DNA of 64,000 nucleotides from Bacteroidota bacterium (GCA_023386235.1 JAEWKC010000037.1:5309-69308); one strand, 5' to 3'; numbered from the stretch's first letter, positions 36,976 to 47,311 are shown. Numbers and translations: made by a program. The notes: generated from the sequence alone by a model not told the origin.

Positions 36976-38010
36976 ATGAAAATATCTAACGAATTTAAAA
37001 TAGGCGCACTGACTATATTTGCCATACTTTTCCTGTTTCTGGGCTTTAATTTTCTAAGAGGAAAAAACATTTTTAAAAACGGGTTCTTTCTCTATGCAAA
37101 ATTTTCAGAGGCAAAAGGGTTGCAAACATCTAATCCTGTTAATATCAACGGTTATCAGGCCGGTTCCATTTATTCATTGCAGGCTTCCAAAGACCTGAAA
37201 GAAATTCTTGTTGAAATAAAGCTCAATCAAGATTTTGAAATACCTTCCACATCCCTGGCTTCTATCAATAGCAATCCTATCGGATCTTCCAGCTTAGAGA
37301 TAACTTTGGGCGATGATAAGAAATTTCTTCAATCTGGCGATACGTTGCGTTCTACGTATACCGCGGGTTTGCTGGGCCAGGTAAGTTCGCAGATTGTTCC
37401 TTTGGCAGATCAGGCTAAAATGACATTGCACTCCGCCGATTCTCTCATCAATAATTTTAATGCGATAGTGGATAGCCAGACCAGGCTGAATACACAGCAA
37501 ACAATTGCCAATCTTAACAGGGTTACAGCATCGCTGGTACATGCCGTAAACGCTATTCATGAATTGGTCAATGCACAATCGGGCACTATTGCTTCAGCTA
37601 TAAATAGTATGAATGCTTTCAGTGGCAACCTCGCCGCTAACAACGCGCGCATCAATTCTACAATGACCAACGTAGAAACAACTACACAAAAGCTCTCTAA
37701 TCTTGAGTTGCAGCGCACGCTCAACAAAATTGATTCTACCATACTAACATTAAACACTACAGTAGCCCAGTTAAATACTACAAACGGTACCGTAGGCGCC
37801 CTGATCAATGACAGGCAGGTATACGACCGGTTAAACGAAACAGCGCGTAGCTTACAGATTTTAATGGATGACCTTAGGGTGAATCCTAAACGCTATGTAC
37901 ATTTTTCTCTTTTCGGAAAAAAGAATAATAATAACTACTTAACCAAACCATTACAGCCCACTACAGGTTATACACCGTTAAGAGCAGATACATTGTATAA
38001 ATACGAATAG
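36976..38010 (+). CDS. MCE family protein (MlaD-like)
   Basis: Inner-membrane-anchored, periplasm-facing subunit of a lipid transport system between the two membranes. 344 residues. One N-terminal transmembrane helix (about 10-27) precedes a single MlaD/MCE domain (about 35-125: YAKFSEAKGLQTSNPVNING, and SINSNPIGSSSLEITLGDD). A long Gln/Asn/Thr-rich coiled-coil (about 140-290) follows. The matching ATPase and permease (MlaF/MlaE) are not adjacent. The location between amidases and an OstA-like gene is a recurring Bacteroidota arrangement. Confidence 0.88.
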   Translation: MKISNEFKIGALTIFAILFLFLGFNFLRGKNIFKNGFFLYAKFSEAKGLQTSNPVNINGYQAGSIYSLQASKDLKEILVEIKLNQDFEIPSTSLASINSNPIGSSSLEITLGDDKKFLQSGDTLRSTYTAGLLGQVSSQIVPLADQAKMTLHSADSLINNFNAIVDSQTRLNTQQTIANLNRVTASLVHAVNAIHELVNAQSGTIASAINSMNAFSGNLAANNARINSTMTNVETTTQKLSNLELQRTLNKIDSTILTLNTTVAQLNTTNGTVGALINDRQVYDRLNETARSLQILMDDLRVNPKRYVHFSLFGKKNNNNYLTKPLQPTTGYTPLRADTLYKYE

Positions 38011-38032
38011 TCTTTAATCATTTTAAAATAAA

Positions 38033-40126
38033 TTGCATTTGCCTGGTAGAAAAATATTTTTTCGTTGTGTAACTATAGTTCTGTCTGTACTTTTTATACA
38101 TGCAGAGAATAGTGTATGGGCACAGCAGCAGGCGTTGGTAAGTGTGCAGTCGCCCGATTTTAAAGTATATGATATTATCCGTGCAGGAAGACTGGGTAAG
38201 AATAACGATTACCAGTTTGCTGCCGGAAATGTGATCATCAAACAGGACAGAACCTATTTTTACGGCGACAGTATTTCGCTCAATACCATTACCGGCATTA
38301 TGGAAGCCTTTGGCAGAGTGCATATCAACGATGCAGACAGCGTGCACATCTACACAAATTATCTCAGGTACCGAGGCAAGGAACGCACTGCTTTTTTAAA
38401 AGGCAATGTAAAGGTTACTGACGGAAACGGTGTGCTGACTACCGATCAGCTCGACTACGATATGAACACCAGCGTGGGCGTATACAAAACCGGCGGAAAG
38501 CTGGTAAACGGCCAAACGGTGCTTACCAGTACGCGCGGTACTTATTATGGCGATACCAGAGATGTTACATTTTCCAGGAATGTTGTGCTTGTAGATCCGC
38601 AATACAGAATTACCACCGATTCCCTGCTGTACAATACTTCTACACGTATTGCCGACTTTGTGGTGCCTACAGTAATTACCAGTGGCGAAAACAGAAGAAT
38701 TGTTACTTCAGATGGTTCTTACAATATGGATACACGCCAGGCATACTTTGGCGCGCGCTCAACAATTGTAGACAGCACCACTACTTTGATAGCCGATGAG
38801 GTAGCGTATGACGACAGAAACGGCTTCGGAGAAGCCAGGGGAAACGCTATTTTAAAAGATTCCGTTCAGGGAATTGTGGTTATTGCCAATAATATAAAAA
38901 CCAATAAAAGTGAATCGGCATTCCTGGCTACGATCAATCCTTTGGCCATATTAGAGCAGGATGGAGATTCTACATACATCGCTTCAGATACCATATATTC
39001 TGGGCGACTTACGGATAGAATTCAGGGCGTGGATCATAAAAGAATTGGTGACGAAGAAGATGCGCCTGTACTCGATTCTGTTAACTACAATGTTCCGGAC
39101 AATGTAGACCAGGAAATAAGACCTCACATGCGAAAGGAATTGCTTCCTGAAAATAACAAAAGCGTTGCGTCGCAAACCAATGCACAGCCGCCACGCAAGC
39201 CTCTTACCGATATATTAAATGTAGAAAAGGAAGCGGTGCCGCCCGACAGTGTTTCATCAGCCAGAGACACACTCGTCAACCCATTAGACAAGGGTAAAGC
39301 CACGCCGTCTGTTATTGACAGAAGCCTTGCTACAAGAAACGATACTACTTTAGCTACAGACGCGAGGCCCGGAATCCCTGATTTTTCCTTGCCTTCCGCT
39401 ACTATGGAGCCGGTAGCAGAAGAGACTGAGAACGATAATAAAAACCGGTTTGTAGAAGCTTATTACAACGTACGTATCTTCAACGATTCATTGCAAGCCG
39501 TGTGCGACAGTATGTTTTATTCTTCGCAGGATTCTATTTTTCGCCTGCTGAAAGAGCCAATAGTATGGAGCAATTCCAACGACCAGTTTTTGCAGCTCAC
39601 TGGCGATACCATTTTTGTACATACGCTAAACAGGAAACCTAAGAAGATAGATGTATGGAAAAATGCAATAGCGATAAGTCAGCCTTTGCAAAACGGAAGA
39701 CCATTGATGAATAATTATTACAACCAGATCAGCGGCAATTATATATTTTCTTATTTTAACGATGGACAAATAGATAGTGTGCAGGCGCGGTACAATGCCG
39801 AAAGCATTTATTATCTATTGGATGAACAGGATAAATATTTAGGTGTAAACCAGCAGCAAAGCGAAATTCTTGATTTCTATTTTAAAGACAAGCAGCTGGA
39901 AAAAATTGTAGGCAGAATGGATGTAAAAGGCACTACTTACCCTATGGGGCAGGTCAATCATACCTCTATAAGGCTGAGCGGCTACCAGCTGTTCGATGAA
40001 TTAAGACCAAAATCTAAATACGATCTTTTTGCACCAGCCGTAAGTGAGCCGGAAGCAGAAGAACCCGGAACCGATGAGCCTGAAACAACAACGCCCGCTG
40101 AGGCAGAAAACGAGAATATAGAGTAA
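38033..40126 (+). CDS. OstA/LptA-like periplasmic protein
   Basis: 697 residues from TTG 38033, signal peptide ending VWAQ near residue 31. The first ~330 residues are repeated OstA/LptA-type beta units (GNVIIKQDRTYFYGDSISLN, FLKGNVKVTDGNGVLTTDQL, GNAILKDSVQGIVVIANNIK), the jellyroll that bridges LPS from inner to outer membrane. A proline/acidic low-complexity linker (about 360-470) and a second conserved block (DSMFYSSQDSIFRL, INQISGNYIF-like strands) follow. The end is a Glu/Pro-rich tail. Far longer than E. coli LptA (185), as is usual in Bacteroidota. It sits 22 bases after the MCE gene. Confidence 0.82.
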   Translation: MHLPGRKIFFRCVTIVLSVLFIHAENSVWAQQQALVSVQSPDFKVYDIIRAGRLGKNNDYQFAAGNVIIKQDRTYFYGDSISLNTITGIMEAFGRVHINDADSVHIYTNYLRYRGKERTAFLKGNVKVTDGNGVLTTDQLDYDMNTSVGVYKTGGKLVNGQTVLTSTRGTYYGDTRDVTFSRNVVLVDPQYRITTDSLLYNTSTRIADFVVPTVITSGENRRIVTSDGSYNMDTRQAYFGARSTIVDSTTTLIADEVAYDDRNGFGEARGNAILKDSVQGIVVIANNIKTNKSESAFLATINPLAILEQDGDSTYIASDTIYSGRLTDRIQGVDHKRIGDEEDAPVLDSVNYNVPDNVDQEIRPHMRKELLPENNKSVASQTNAQPPRKPLTDILNVEKEAVPPDSVSSARDTLVNPLDKGKATPSVIDRSLATRNDTTLATDARPGIPDFSLPSATMEPVAEETENDNKNRFVEAYYNVRIFNDSLQAVCDSMFYSSQDSIFRLLKEPIVWSNSNDQFLQLTGDTIFVHTLNRKPKKIDVWKNAIAISQPLQNGRPLMNNYYNQISGNYIFSYFNDGQIDSVQARYNAESIYYLLDEQDKYLGVNQQQSEILDFYFKDKQLEKIVGRMDVKGTTYPMGQVNHTSIRLSGYQLFDELRPKSKYDLFAPAVSEPEAEEPGTDEPETTTPAEAENENIE

Positions 40127-40171
40127 ACACCACGTTCCATCTGTGAAAACGTAAAAATTCAAAATAAACAA

Positions 40172-41413
40172 GTGAAAAAAGTATCATACTTCTTCCTCAT
40201 CATTATAGCTATTTCTTGTAGTCACAGGTATGTTGCAGGCATTTTGAAAACAGCAGACAGTAGCTCAAATAAATTAACTAATAACCTGGCTATTGGCGAA
40301 AAAGTTTATGCCAGCGCGTCCGCATTCATAAATGACAGCCATTCTCCGGGTAAGGCCAGAGACAGTTCTTTATTTACAAAATGGATGGATAGTACACATC
40401 AGGATAAATGGCTGATGTATGATTTAGGAGCTTATTGTGATATTACATCTTTTGTTCTTCAACATGAAAATGGAAAAAGCGCCTCCAAATATAAAATTCA
40501 AAAAAGCAAGGATGGTATTGAGTGGATGGATGTAATAAACGAAACCGGCAATACATCTGATACAAAAACATATAATGTATCGTTATCGGCAGTACGATAT
40601 GTACGATACTTTGTAGCAGCAGAAAATGCCGCGGCAGTAAGCGTTACCGAGTGGGAAGTGTGGGGCGCCATAGCAAAGCCATTACAATGGACACTCAGTT
40701 TTTCAGATGAATTTAACGAAGAAGGACTGCCGGATCAAAGCAAATAGGATATCCCGGAATACAATAGAAGAAATAATCCTGATGGACCGGATGGTTTCTG
40801 GAAAAAAGGATATGCCTATCAGGAAAAAGGGAATCTGGTAATAAAAGTGGATAAGATAGCGAATAGCAATAATGATGAAGATGCCTTTGATTACGCCTCA
40901 GGGGCTATCAGGACAAAAGGCCGCTTTATGCAAAGGTTTGGTAAATTTGAAATGCGCGCAAAATTGCCGGAAAAGCAAGGCTGGTGGGTAGCTTTCTGGA
41001 TGATGCAGGGCCATCAGGGTTCTATCGGAAATGGTGGCGTAGATGGTTCGGAAGTAGATATAATGGAAGCCTGGGGATGGACAGACAGGATCAATCATGC
41101 CATTCATTGGGATGGTTACGAAAGTCATCACGCTACTATAAGTGAAACAGGAAAGATACCCGGCATTCGGGAAGGATACCATGTTTACACACTGGAATGG
41201 TATCCCGACAGGTATGAATTTTATATAGATGGCGCTCTTAAATGGGTTACTACCGGCGGCGGAGTATGTATACATCCCGGGTACATAAAAATTACCGGAG
41301 AAATTTCTACCGAAGCGTGGGCGATCAACGATTTGTGGGCGCTTGATCCGGCCGGCATTGATTATCCCGATTATTTTCTGGTAGATTATGTAAGAGTGTA
41401 TACGCAAGATTAA
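40172..41413 (+). pseudogene. GH16 family glycoside hydrolase lipoprotein interrupted by one amber codon
   Basis: GTG 40172 opens a lipoprotein signal peptide with the lipobox ending AISC (Cys16). A discoidin/F5-8-type C domain follows (about 35-165: LAIGEKVYASASAF, WLMYDLGAYCDITSF, VRYVRYFV, TEWEVWG). At codon 192 (40745-40747) the frame meets TAG. It then continues in the same frame as an intact GH16 domain with the catalytic ExDxxE motif (Glu294, Asp296, Glu299 in GSEVDIMEAWG). The stop falls in FSDEFNEEGLPDQSK-*-DIPEYN, where the family has Trp (TGG to TAG). The enzyme would cut beta-1,3/1,4-glucans. Alternatives: recent nonsense mutation, readthrough or sequencing error. Confidence 0.8.
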
Positions 41414-41529
41414 TCTCTACAGTTCTCTTATATTCCCGAAGTGATGGTGTTCGGCTTATTTAACTTTTTTTATCTTGTACTTAATCATTCTTTATCATAC
41501 TAAAATCTACCTATATTGCAGGTATTTAT

Positions 41530-41537
41530 TACTTTTG
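41530..41537 (+). promoter_or_regulatory. Candidate -7 box upstream of the tamB-like gene
   Basis: TACTTTTG fits TAnnTTTG, 32 bases before CTG 41570. No -33 TTTG is visible. Confidence 0.45.
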
Positions 41538-41569
41538 AAACTTATTATTAATTAAATCCGAAAGTACTT

Positions 41570-44500
41570 CTGAAAAAAGTATTTAATATATTTTATAAGG
41601 TAATTCTTGTTTTGCTGGCAATGGTTTTGCTGGTCGTTATTCTTATTCAAATAGAGTTTGTACAAAATATAGTAGCGTCTCGTATAACGGCTAAATTATC
41701 AAAAGAGTTAAACACGGAAGTTCGCGTAAAACATGTAAGTGTTGGCTTTTTTAACAGACTCAATCTCGAAGGCACTTTAATCAGGGACAGATCAAAAGAT
41801 ACATTGCTGTATGCAGGCGCTTTAAAAGTGCGCGTTACCGATTGGTTTTTCCTGAAAGATAAAGCAGAGCTTAAATACATTGGGCTGGAGAACGCGGTGG
41901 TGAAGATGAACAGAAGCGATTCTGTCTGGAATTATCAATTCTTAATAGATTATTTAACCCCCGAAACCAAACGCGAAAAAAACAGAAGAGAAATTGTACT
42001 CGATCTGAAAAAACTGGATTTGAAAAATGTACTCTTCCGCCGGTTCGATCTTTGGGAAGGCAAAAAAATACAGGCAAGGGTAGGCGTGTTATATCTCGAC
42101 GCGGAGAACATGGATTTTGTACAAAACAGGTATAAGATAAAAGATATTTCTGTAGCCAGCCCCGACGTTATGATGGAAGATATTGTGGCGCTTAACCCGG
42201 GTATTTCGCCTCGTGTGCAGTCTGAAACAGGACTTTATTTCAATAAAAACAATATTTGGATAAGTATAGATAGTCTGCAGCTTGGCAAAGGACGATTTAT
42301 TTATCATAAAAATGACGCGTACAAAAGTTCCAAAGAAGGTCTTTTCGACAGCAGAAATATCGAACTCAACAATCTGCATTTAATAGCGGGCAATTACCTG
42401 TTTAATCAGGATACTATGACCGCAAATATCAGAATGCGCGCTTTAGAAAGGTCGGGCTTGGAACTGCGCAATTTGTCTGCCGCATTCAGGCTTACGCCCG
42501 AAATGATGGAGTTTAGAAATCTTACTATTCAAACGCCGCAGTCGTTAATAACAGATTATGTGTCTTTGAATTTTAATGACTTCAACCGCGATTTTAAAAA
42601 CTTTCAGTCCGACGTCACCATCAGAGGAAATTTTATAGGCAGCCGTATAGCTACCAACGATATGGGTTATTTTGCGCCGGTCTTTAAAGACTGGAAAAAA
42701 ATATACGCGCTTTCCGGCAATCTCAACGGAACGTTTAACGATTTCGCCATTAATAATTTATTTCTTAAAAGCAACGACAACTTATACGTGCGGGGCAATT
42801 TACGCATGACGGGCCTGCCTGATTTTAATAATACCATCATTACGCTCAACAATCTGCAATTGTCTGCCACAGCTAATGAACTGGCTGTTTTTGCACCTAA
42901 GATAAGACAAGTAAAAAATCCTGATTTTAATGCGTTGGGAAGAATGAATTATCAAGGATCCTTCAGCGGTACTATACACGACTTTGTTACCAGTGGCAGA
43001 CTCTCTACGGCACTGGGTAATATCAATGCGAATGTAAACATGAAGCTTCCACGCAATCAGGAACCTGTTTACTCCGGAATTGTTTCTACCGATCGTTTTA
43101 ATTTAGGAAGATTTCTTAATGCAAAAGATGTAGGCCACGTAAGTTTTGACGGAACTATCGCGGGCAACAGCTTTGACCTCGATCAGGCAAGCGCTACGTT
43201 GAACGGGCGCTTTGATTATCTTGAAGTGAAAGACTATACCTACAGAGATATTGAAATAAAAGGTGTGGTGCAAAATAAATTTTTTACAGGCGAACTGAAC
43301 CTGGCCGATTCTAATGCCGTCTTGATCGGTAATGTGGAAGTAGATTTTAAAGGAGATAAGCCACGCTTCAACGTGGTGGGCGACATGGCAAAAATCAATC
43401 TTAAAAATACCGGCTTTACCAATAAAGAGGTGAGCATATCGGCCTTGTTCGATTTAAATTTTGAGGGAAATAATATAGATGATTTTGTAGGTACGGCAAA
43501 AATGTTGAATGCGGTGGTGCAGGTAGATGGCAAAACGGTGCAGTTCGATTCTTTAAATATAGAATCATATTACGACGCAGAAAATAATAAAGTACTTACC
43601 ATAGGAAGCAATGAATTTGACGCGGAGGTACAGGGCAATTATGCTATCAGAGATATTCCTGCTACATTCCAGTTGTTTTTAAATAGTTATTACCCGGCCA
43701 TCATTAATAAACCAAATGAAATTCCACAAAACCAGCAGGCGCGTTTCCGTGTCAATACCTATAATTTTAGTCAGTACGCTTCATTGATAGACCCCAAGCT
43801 GGCAGGCCTTGATAATGTGAAAATAATAGGAGAAGTAAATACTTACGGCAACGGAAGGTTTTATTTAAATGCCGATATCCCGGACGCACGCTATGGCAAC
43901 TACGGACTGCGCAATGCTGTATTCACAGGCGATGGCAATTACTCAAAGCTTGATCTGTCGGGCAATGTAGAGGATATGAAAGTAGCCCGAAACACTTCTT
44001 TTCCTAATACGCAGGTATCTGTATCGTCAGAAGAAAATCATTCACAGGTAAAATTATCCACCGGCACCGGCGCCAATTCTTTTAACGAGGTAAACCTCGA
44101 CGCGGACCTATACACTACAGATGACGGACTGAGAATTAATTTCAGACCATCTTATTTTGTATTGAACGATAAACGTTGGGATTTGCAGGAGCGGGGCGAA
44201 ATTTTTATTGGCAAGCGCTTGGCTACCGCCAGAAATGTAAAATTTTCACAGGGAAGCCAAGAGTTGATTGTAGAGTCTGAAAGCGCCAATTCTAACAACC
44301 TGTTGGTTCAGTTAAGAAAAATTGAGCTGGGCGATATTCTTCCGCTGGTGGTGCCGGCACCAAAGCTGGAAGGTTTTGCAAACGGTACGGTGAGGCTCAA
44401 AAATTTCTTTGGTTCCTTCAGTGCCGAAGGAACACTTAAAGTAGATGAATTTAAAATAGACGGCGATTCTGTTGGTATTGTAAACCTTATTGCTACTTAT

Positions 44501-46333
44501 GACAACAGTAATTCTCAGATACTTTTTCAGGGCGCTGCCGACAACGAAAAATACAAGTTCGACTTAAACGGAAGATACGCTATAAGAGATACTACCACAA
44601 TGCCGCTGGTGGCGAATTTCGATTTCAAAGGTACGCGGGCGCATATTCTTAACCGGTTTTTGAGTACGGTTTTTTCAGACATCGAAGCAGATGCCTATGG
44701 CAAGCTTACCGTGGCCGGCACATTTAAAAATCCTTATCTGCTGGGAAATTTAGACCTGAGAAATGTAGGCATGACGGTTAATTTTACACAGGTAAGATAT
44801 ACCGCGGATACCATTACGCTGAATATGACCGATACATACATCGACCTGGGAAATACAACTCTGAAAGACCGCTACAACAATAGCGGAGCCATATCCGGAA
44901 GAATATATCATAACCGTTTGAAAGATATGCAATATGATATTGATGCCGTATCAAAAAAATTATTAGTGCTCGACACAAAGGCTAAGGATAACCAAAACTT
45001 TTATGGCAAAGCCATAGGCGATGTGCGGTTTAATATTGCGGGGCCGCAAACAAAAATGGTAATGAACATTACGGGTACAGTAGCAGACTCTTCCGATTTG
45101 TACATCCCAACCGCCGATGCAAAAAATATATCCTCGACAGATTTTATGGTGTTTAAAGATTATTCCAGGCAGGAAGAACAATCCGCAACGGCAAGTACAT
45201 CCAGCCTTTTGGTGAATATGGATCTTACAGTAAACAATCTTGCCAATATGCACCTGATTCTTGATCCGCTGACCGGCGATATCATCAACGCGAAAGGCAA
45301 TGGCAGGCTGCAGATAGTGATACCGCCGGTAGGCAATATTACCATGCGTGGCAGGTACAACATAGAATCGGGTAGATATGATTTCAACTTTCAGTCGTTT
45401 GTGCCCAAGCCGTTTGAATTTACTTCCGATGGCAATAATTATATAGAATGGAATGGAGATGTAGCTACAGCAAGGCTAAATATTGACGCGCAATACACGG
45501 CTCAAAATGTAAGTGTAAATGAGCTGTTGAGCAGTAACTCATCGGCACAAATATTTGCCAACTCCAACATTCGTTCTTACAGGGGGGATGTATATGTGAT
45601 AGTGGAAATCAGAGGTGATCTGGAAACACCGGATATCAGCTTCCGCCTTGATTTTCCTACGGGAAGCGTAATTAAATCAGACCCGGATTTTGCCGCTTTT
45701 CTCAATCGTTTAGCCACAGACGATAATGAAATGGTGAAGCAGGCAACTTATCTTATCGTGTTCAATTCCTTTGCGCCTTACGGGCAAACCAGTAATATGA
45801 ATTTTGCTTCAGCCGGCGTAAACACTATATCGCAGCTAATAACCAGCGAATTGAACAAGTCTTTATCCGACGCGTTGTTTCGCATTACGGGCAACAGAAG
45901 CTTGCAGGTAGATATCAGTGGATCTACTTATAGCAGCGCTTCGCTGTTTGGTAATCAATCAGTAGGCAATACGCTGGACAGGCAGATTATCAACGCTCGC
46001 ATAAGCAAAAGCATTCTTGACGGTAAAGTGATTGTAACTTTCGGCAACAACTTCGACTTTAATATTAACGCGGCTTCCGCGCTTAGAAACAATAACTTTC
46101 AATGGCTGCCCGATATTTCCGTGCAAATAATATTGAGTAAAGACGGAAGATTGCGTATGCTTATTTTCAACAGAACAAGTCTGGGCTTAGCCGGCGCGGC
46201 AGGCGATATTGGCAGGCAAAACAGGCAGGGTGTAAGCTTAAGCTATTCTAAAGATTTTGATAAGATATTTGATCGCAAAATAGAAAGAGACACGCTGAAT
46301 ACAGAAGATACTTTGATGAGATTTAAAGAGTAA
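41570..46333 (+). CDS. TamB-domain translocation/assembly protein
   Basis: Very large envelope protein, about 1587 residues. An N-terminal transmembrane anchor leads into AsmA/TamB-like beta-groove repeats that span the periplasm, ending in a DUF490/TamB C-terminal domain (from about 1180: MRGRYNIESGRYDFNFQSFV, LEIRGDLETPDISFRLDFP, GNRSLQVDISGS). The family moves phospholipids to the outer membrane and assists barrel assembly. No ATG, GTG or TTG gives a normal N-terminus. TTG 41612 starts inside the hydrophobic helix, whereas CTG 41570 gives a KKVFNIFYK basic stretch before it. I therefore use CTG 41570, tentatively. Confidence 0.82.
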   Translation: MKKVFNIFYKVILVLLAMVLLVVILIQIEFVQNIVASRITAKLSKELNTEVRVKHVSVGFFNRLNLEGTLIRDRSKDTLLYAGALKVRVTDWFFLKDKAELKYIGLENAVVKMNRSDSVWNYQFLIDYLTPETKREKNRREIVLDLKKLDLKNVLFRRFDLWEGKKIQARVGVLYLDAENMDFVQNRYKIKDISVASPDVMMEDIVALNPGISPRVQSETGLYFNKNNIWISIDSLQLGKGRFIYHKNDAYKSSKEGLFDSRNIELNNLHLIAGNYLFNQDTMTANIRMRALERSGLELRNLSAAFRLTPEMMEFRNLTIQTPQSLITDYVSLNFNDFNRDFKNFQSDVTIRGNFIGSRIATNDMGYFAPVFKDWKKIYALSGNLNGTFNDFAINNLFLKSNDNLYVRGNLRMTGLPDFNNTIITLNNLQLSATANELAVFAPKIRQVKNPDFNALGRMNYQGSFSGTIHDFVTSGRLSTALGNINANVNMKLPRNQEPVYSGIVSTDRFNLGRFLNAKDVGHVSFDGTIAGNSFDLDQASATLNGRFDYLEVKDYTYRDIEIKGVVQNKFFTGELNLADSNAVLIGNVEVDFKGDKPRFNVVGDMAKINLKNTGFTNKEVSISALFDLNFEGNNIDDFVGTAKMLNAVVQVDGKTVQFDSLNIESYYDAENNKVLTIGSNEFDAEVQGNYAIRDIPATFQLFLNSYYPAIINKPNEIPQNQQARFRVNTYNFSQYASLIDPKLAGLDNVKIIGEVNTYGNGRFYLNADIPDARYGNYGLRNAVFTGDGNYSKLDLSGNVEDMKVARNTSFPNTQVSVSSEENHSQVKLSTGTGANSFNEVNLDADLYTTDDGLRINFRPSYFVLNDKRWDLQERGEIFIGKRLATARNVKFSQGSQELIVESESANSNNLLVQLRKIELGDILPLVVPAPKLEGFANGTVRLKNFFGSFSAEGTLKVDEFKIDGDSVGIVNLIATYDNSNSQILFQGAADNEKYKFDLNGRYAIRDTTTMPLVANFDFKGTRAHILNRFLSTVFSDIEADAYGKLTVAGTFKNPYLLGNLDLRNVGMTVNFTQVRYTADTITLNMTDTYIDLGNTTLKDRYNNSGAISGRIYHNRLKDMQYDIDAVSKKLLVLDTKAKDNQNFYGKAIGDVRFNIAGPQTKMVMNITGTVADSSDLYIPTADAKNISSTDFMVFKDYSRQEEQSATASTSSLLVNMDLTVNNLANMHLILDPLTGDIINAKGNGRLQIVIPPVGNITMRGRYNIESGRYDFNFQSFVPKPFEFTSDGNNYIEWNGDVATARLNIDAQYTAQNVSVNELLSSNSSAQIFANSNIRSYRGDVYVIVEIRGDLETPDISFRLDFPTGSVIKSDPDFAAFLNRLATDDNEMVKQATYLIVFNSFAPYGQTSNMNFASAGVNTISQLITSELNKSLSDALFRITGNRSLQVDISGSTYSSASLFGNQSVGNTLDRQIINARISKSILDGKVIVTFGNNFDFNINAASALRNNNFQWLPDISVQIILSKDGRLRMLIFNRTSLGLAGAAGDIGRQNRQGVSLSYSKDFDKIFDRKIERDTLNTEDTLMRFKE

Positions 46334-46382
46334 GTGTAAAATTTTTTGCAGGATTCTCAAAAAATAATTTCTAAACCGAAAT

Positions 46383-46420
46383 AAAAAAGTTCAAAGCATT
46401 GCCGCCTCGAACTTTTTTAT
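46383..46420. terminator. Bidirectional terminator between tamB-like gene and tpiA
   Basis: Perfect ten-base stem AAAAAAGTTC / GAACTTTTTT (46383-46392 with 46409-46418), 16-base loop containing GCC/GCC. It lies between two convergent genes and has a T tract on both strands. Confidence 0.8.
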
Positions 46421-46451
46421 TTTTTTGAATAATCCAATTAAAGCTATTCGG

Positions 46452-47213
46452 CTATTTTAAGCCTTCTATGATAGCTACAAACTCTTCCGCAACTAAAGAA
46501 GCGCCGCCAACCAATCCGCCGTCAATATCAGGTTGAGAGAAAAGTTCTTTAGCGTTTGCTGCTTTTACGCTGCCGCCGTACAGAATAGAGATTTCGTCTG
46601 CAGTTTCCTGGTCGTATTTTTGTGCAATCAAATCGCGGATATATTTTTGTATTTCCTGCGCTTGTTCACTTGTAGCTGTTTTGCCTGTACCTATGGCCCA
46701 TATTGGTTCGTAGGCTATTACTACTTTTTTAAATTCATCAGCATTCAGGTGAAAAAGACTTTCTTCAATTTGTTGTGCTACAAATTCATTTTGTTTATTT
46801 TCTTCTCTCACGCTTAATGCTTCTCCACAACAAAAAATGGGCGTAACGTCGTTTTGCAGGCAGAAGTCAACTTTTTCTTTCAGGAACTCATTGCTTTCGT
46901 TAAAATATTCTCTTCTTTCGGAATGCCCGATAATAGTATGTTTTACGCCAAGAGACAACAGCATGTCTACAGAAGTTTCGCCTGTATAAGCGCCATTCTT
47001 TTTAGGGTATATATTTTCTGCTGAAATAAATACACCTTCTTTTCCCTCCGTCATTTCACGGGCAATTTGAAGATAAGGTGCAGGTACGGCAATAACGATT
47101 TGCTGATTTTCTTTTAAGGCAATATTGTTGGCAAATATTTTCTCGATGAGCTCTTTTGCTTCACCGAAAGTAAGGTTCATTTTCCAGTTTGCAGCTGCAA
47201 TTTGTTTACGCAT
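46452..47213 (-). CDS. tpiA: Triose-phosphate isomerase
   Basis: Interconverts dihydroxyacetone phosphate and glyceraldehyde-3-phosphate in glycolysis and gluconeogenesis. 253 residues. The N-terminal NWKMN (9-13) holds the catalytic Lys11; catalytic His is in IIGHSERR and Glu in VIAYEPIWAIGTGKTA. The C-terminal ILYGGSVKAAN phosphate loop is intact. Upstream on the minus strand, TAATTTTG (47246-47253) fits the -7 consensus. Confidence 0.97.
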   Translation of the reverse strand: MRKQIAAANWKMNLTFGEAKELIEKIFANNIALKENQQIVIAVPAPYLQIAREMTEGKEGVFISAENIYPKKNGAYTGETSVDMLLSLGVKHTIIGHSERREYFNESNEFLKEKVDFCLQNDVTPIFCCGEALSVREENKQNEFVAQQIEESLFHLNADEFKKVVIAYEPIWAIGTGKTATSEQAQEIQKYIRDLIAQKYDQETADEISILYGGSVKAANAKELFSQPDIDGGLVGGASLVAEEFVAIIEGLK

Positions 47214-47311
47214 GATAATTAAGTATTTGTTTTAAAATGATGATACAAAATTAGGCTAATAATTTTTATTTTTCTACATGCTTTTTTGGGTGTTTTATTT
47301 TTAATAATAAT

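Noticed and set aside
40847..41413. Independent GH16 gene starting at GTG 40847
   Set aside because: The GH16 homology begins about 35 codons earlier, directly after the amber codon and in the same frame, so this start would remove the first strands of the domain.
41436..41454. CCGAA/TTCGG hairpin after the GH16 gene as a terminator
   Set aside because: Only five base pairs and no T tract directly after the stem.
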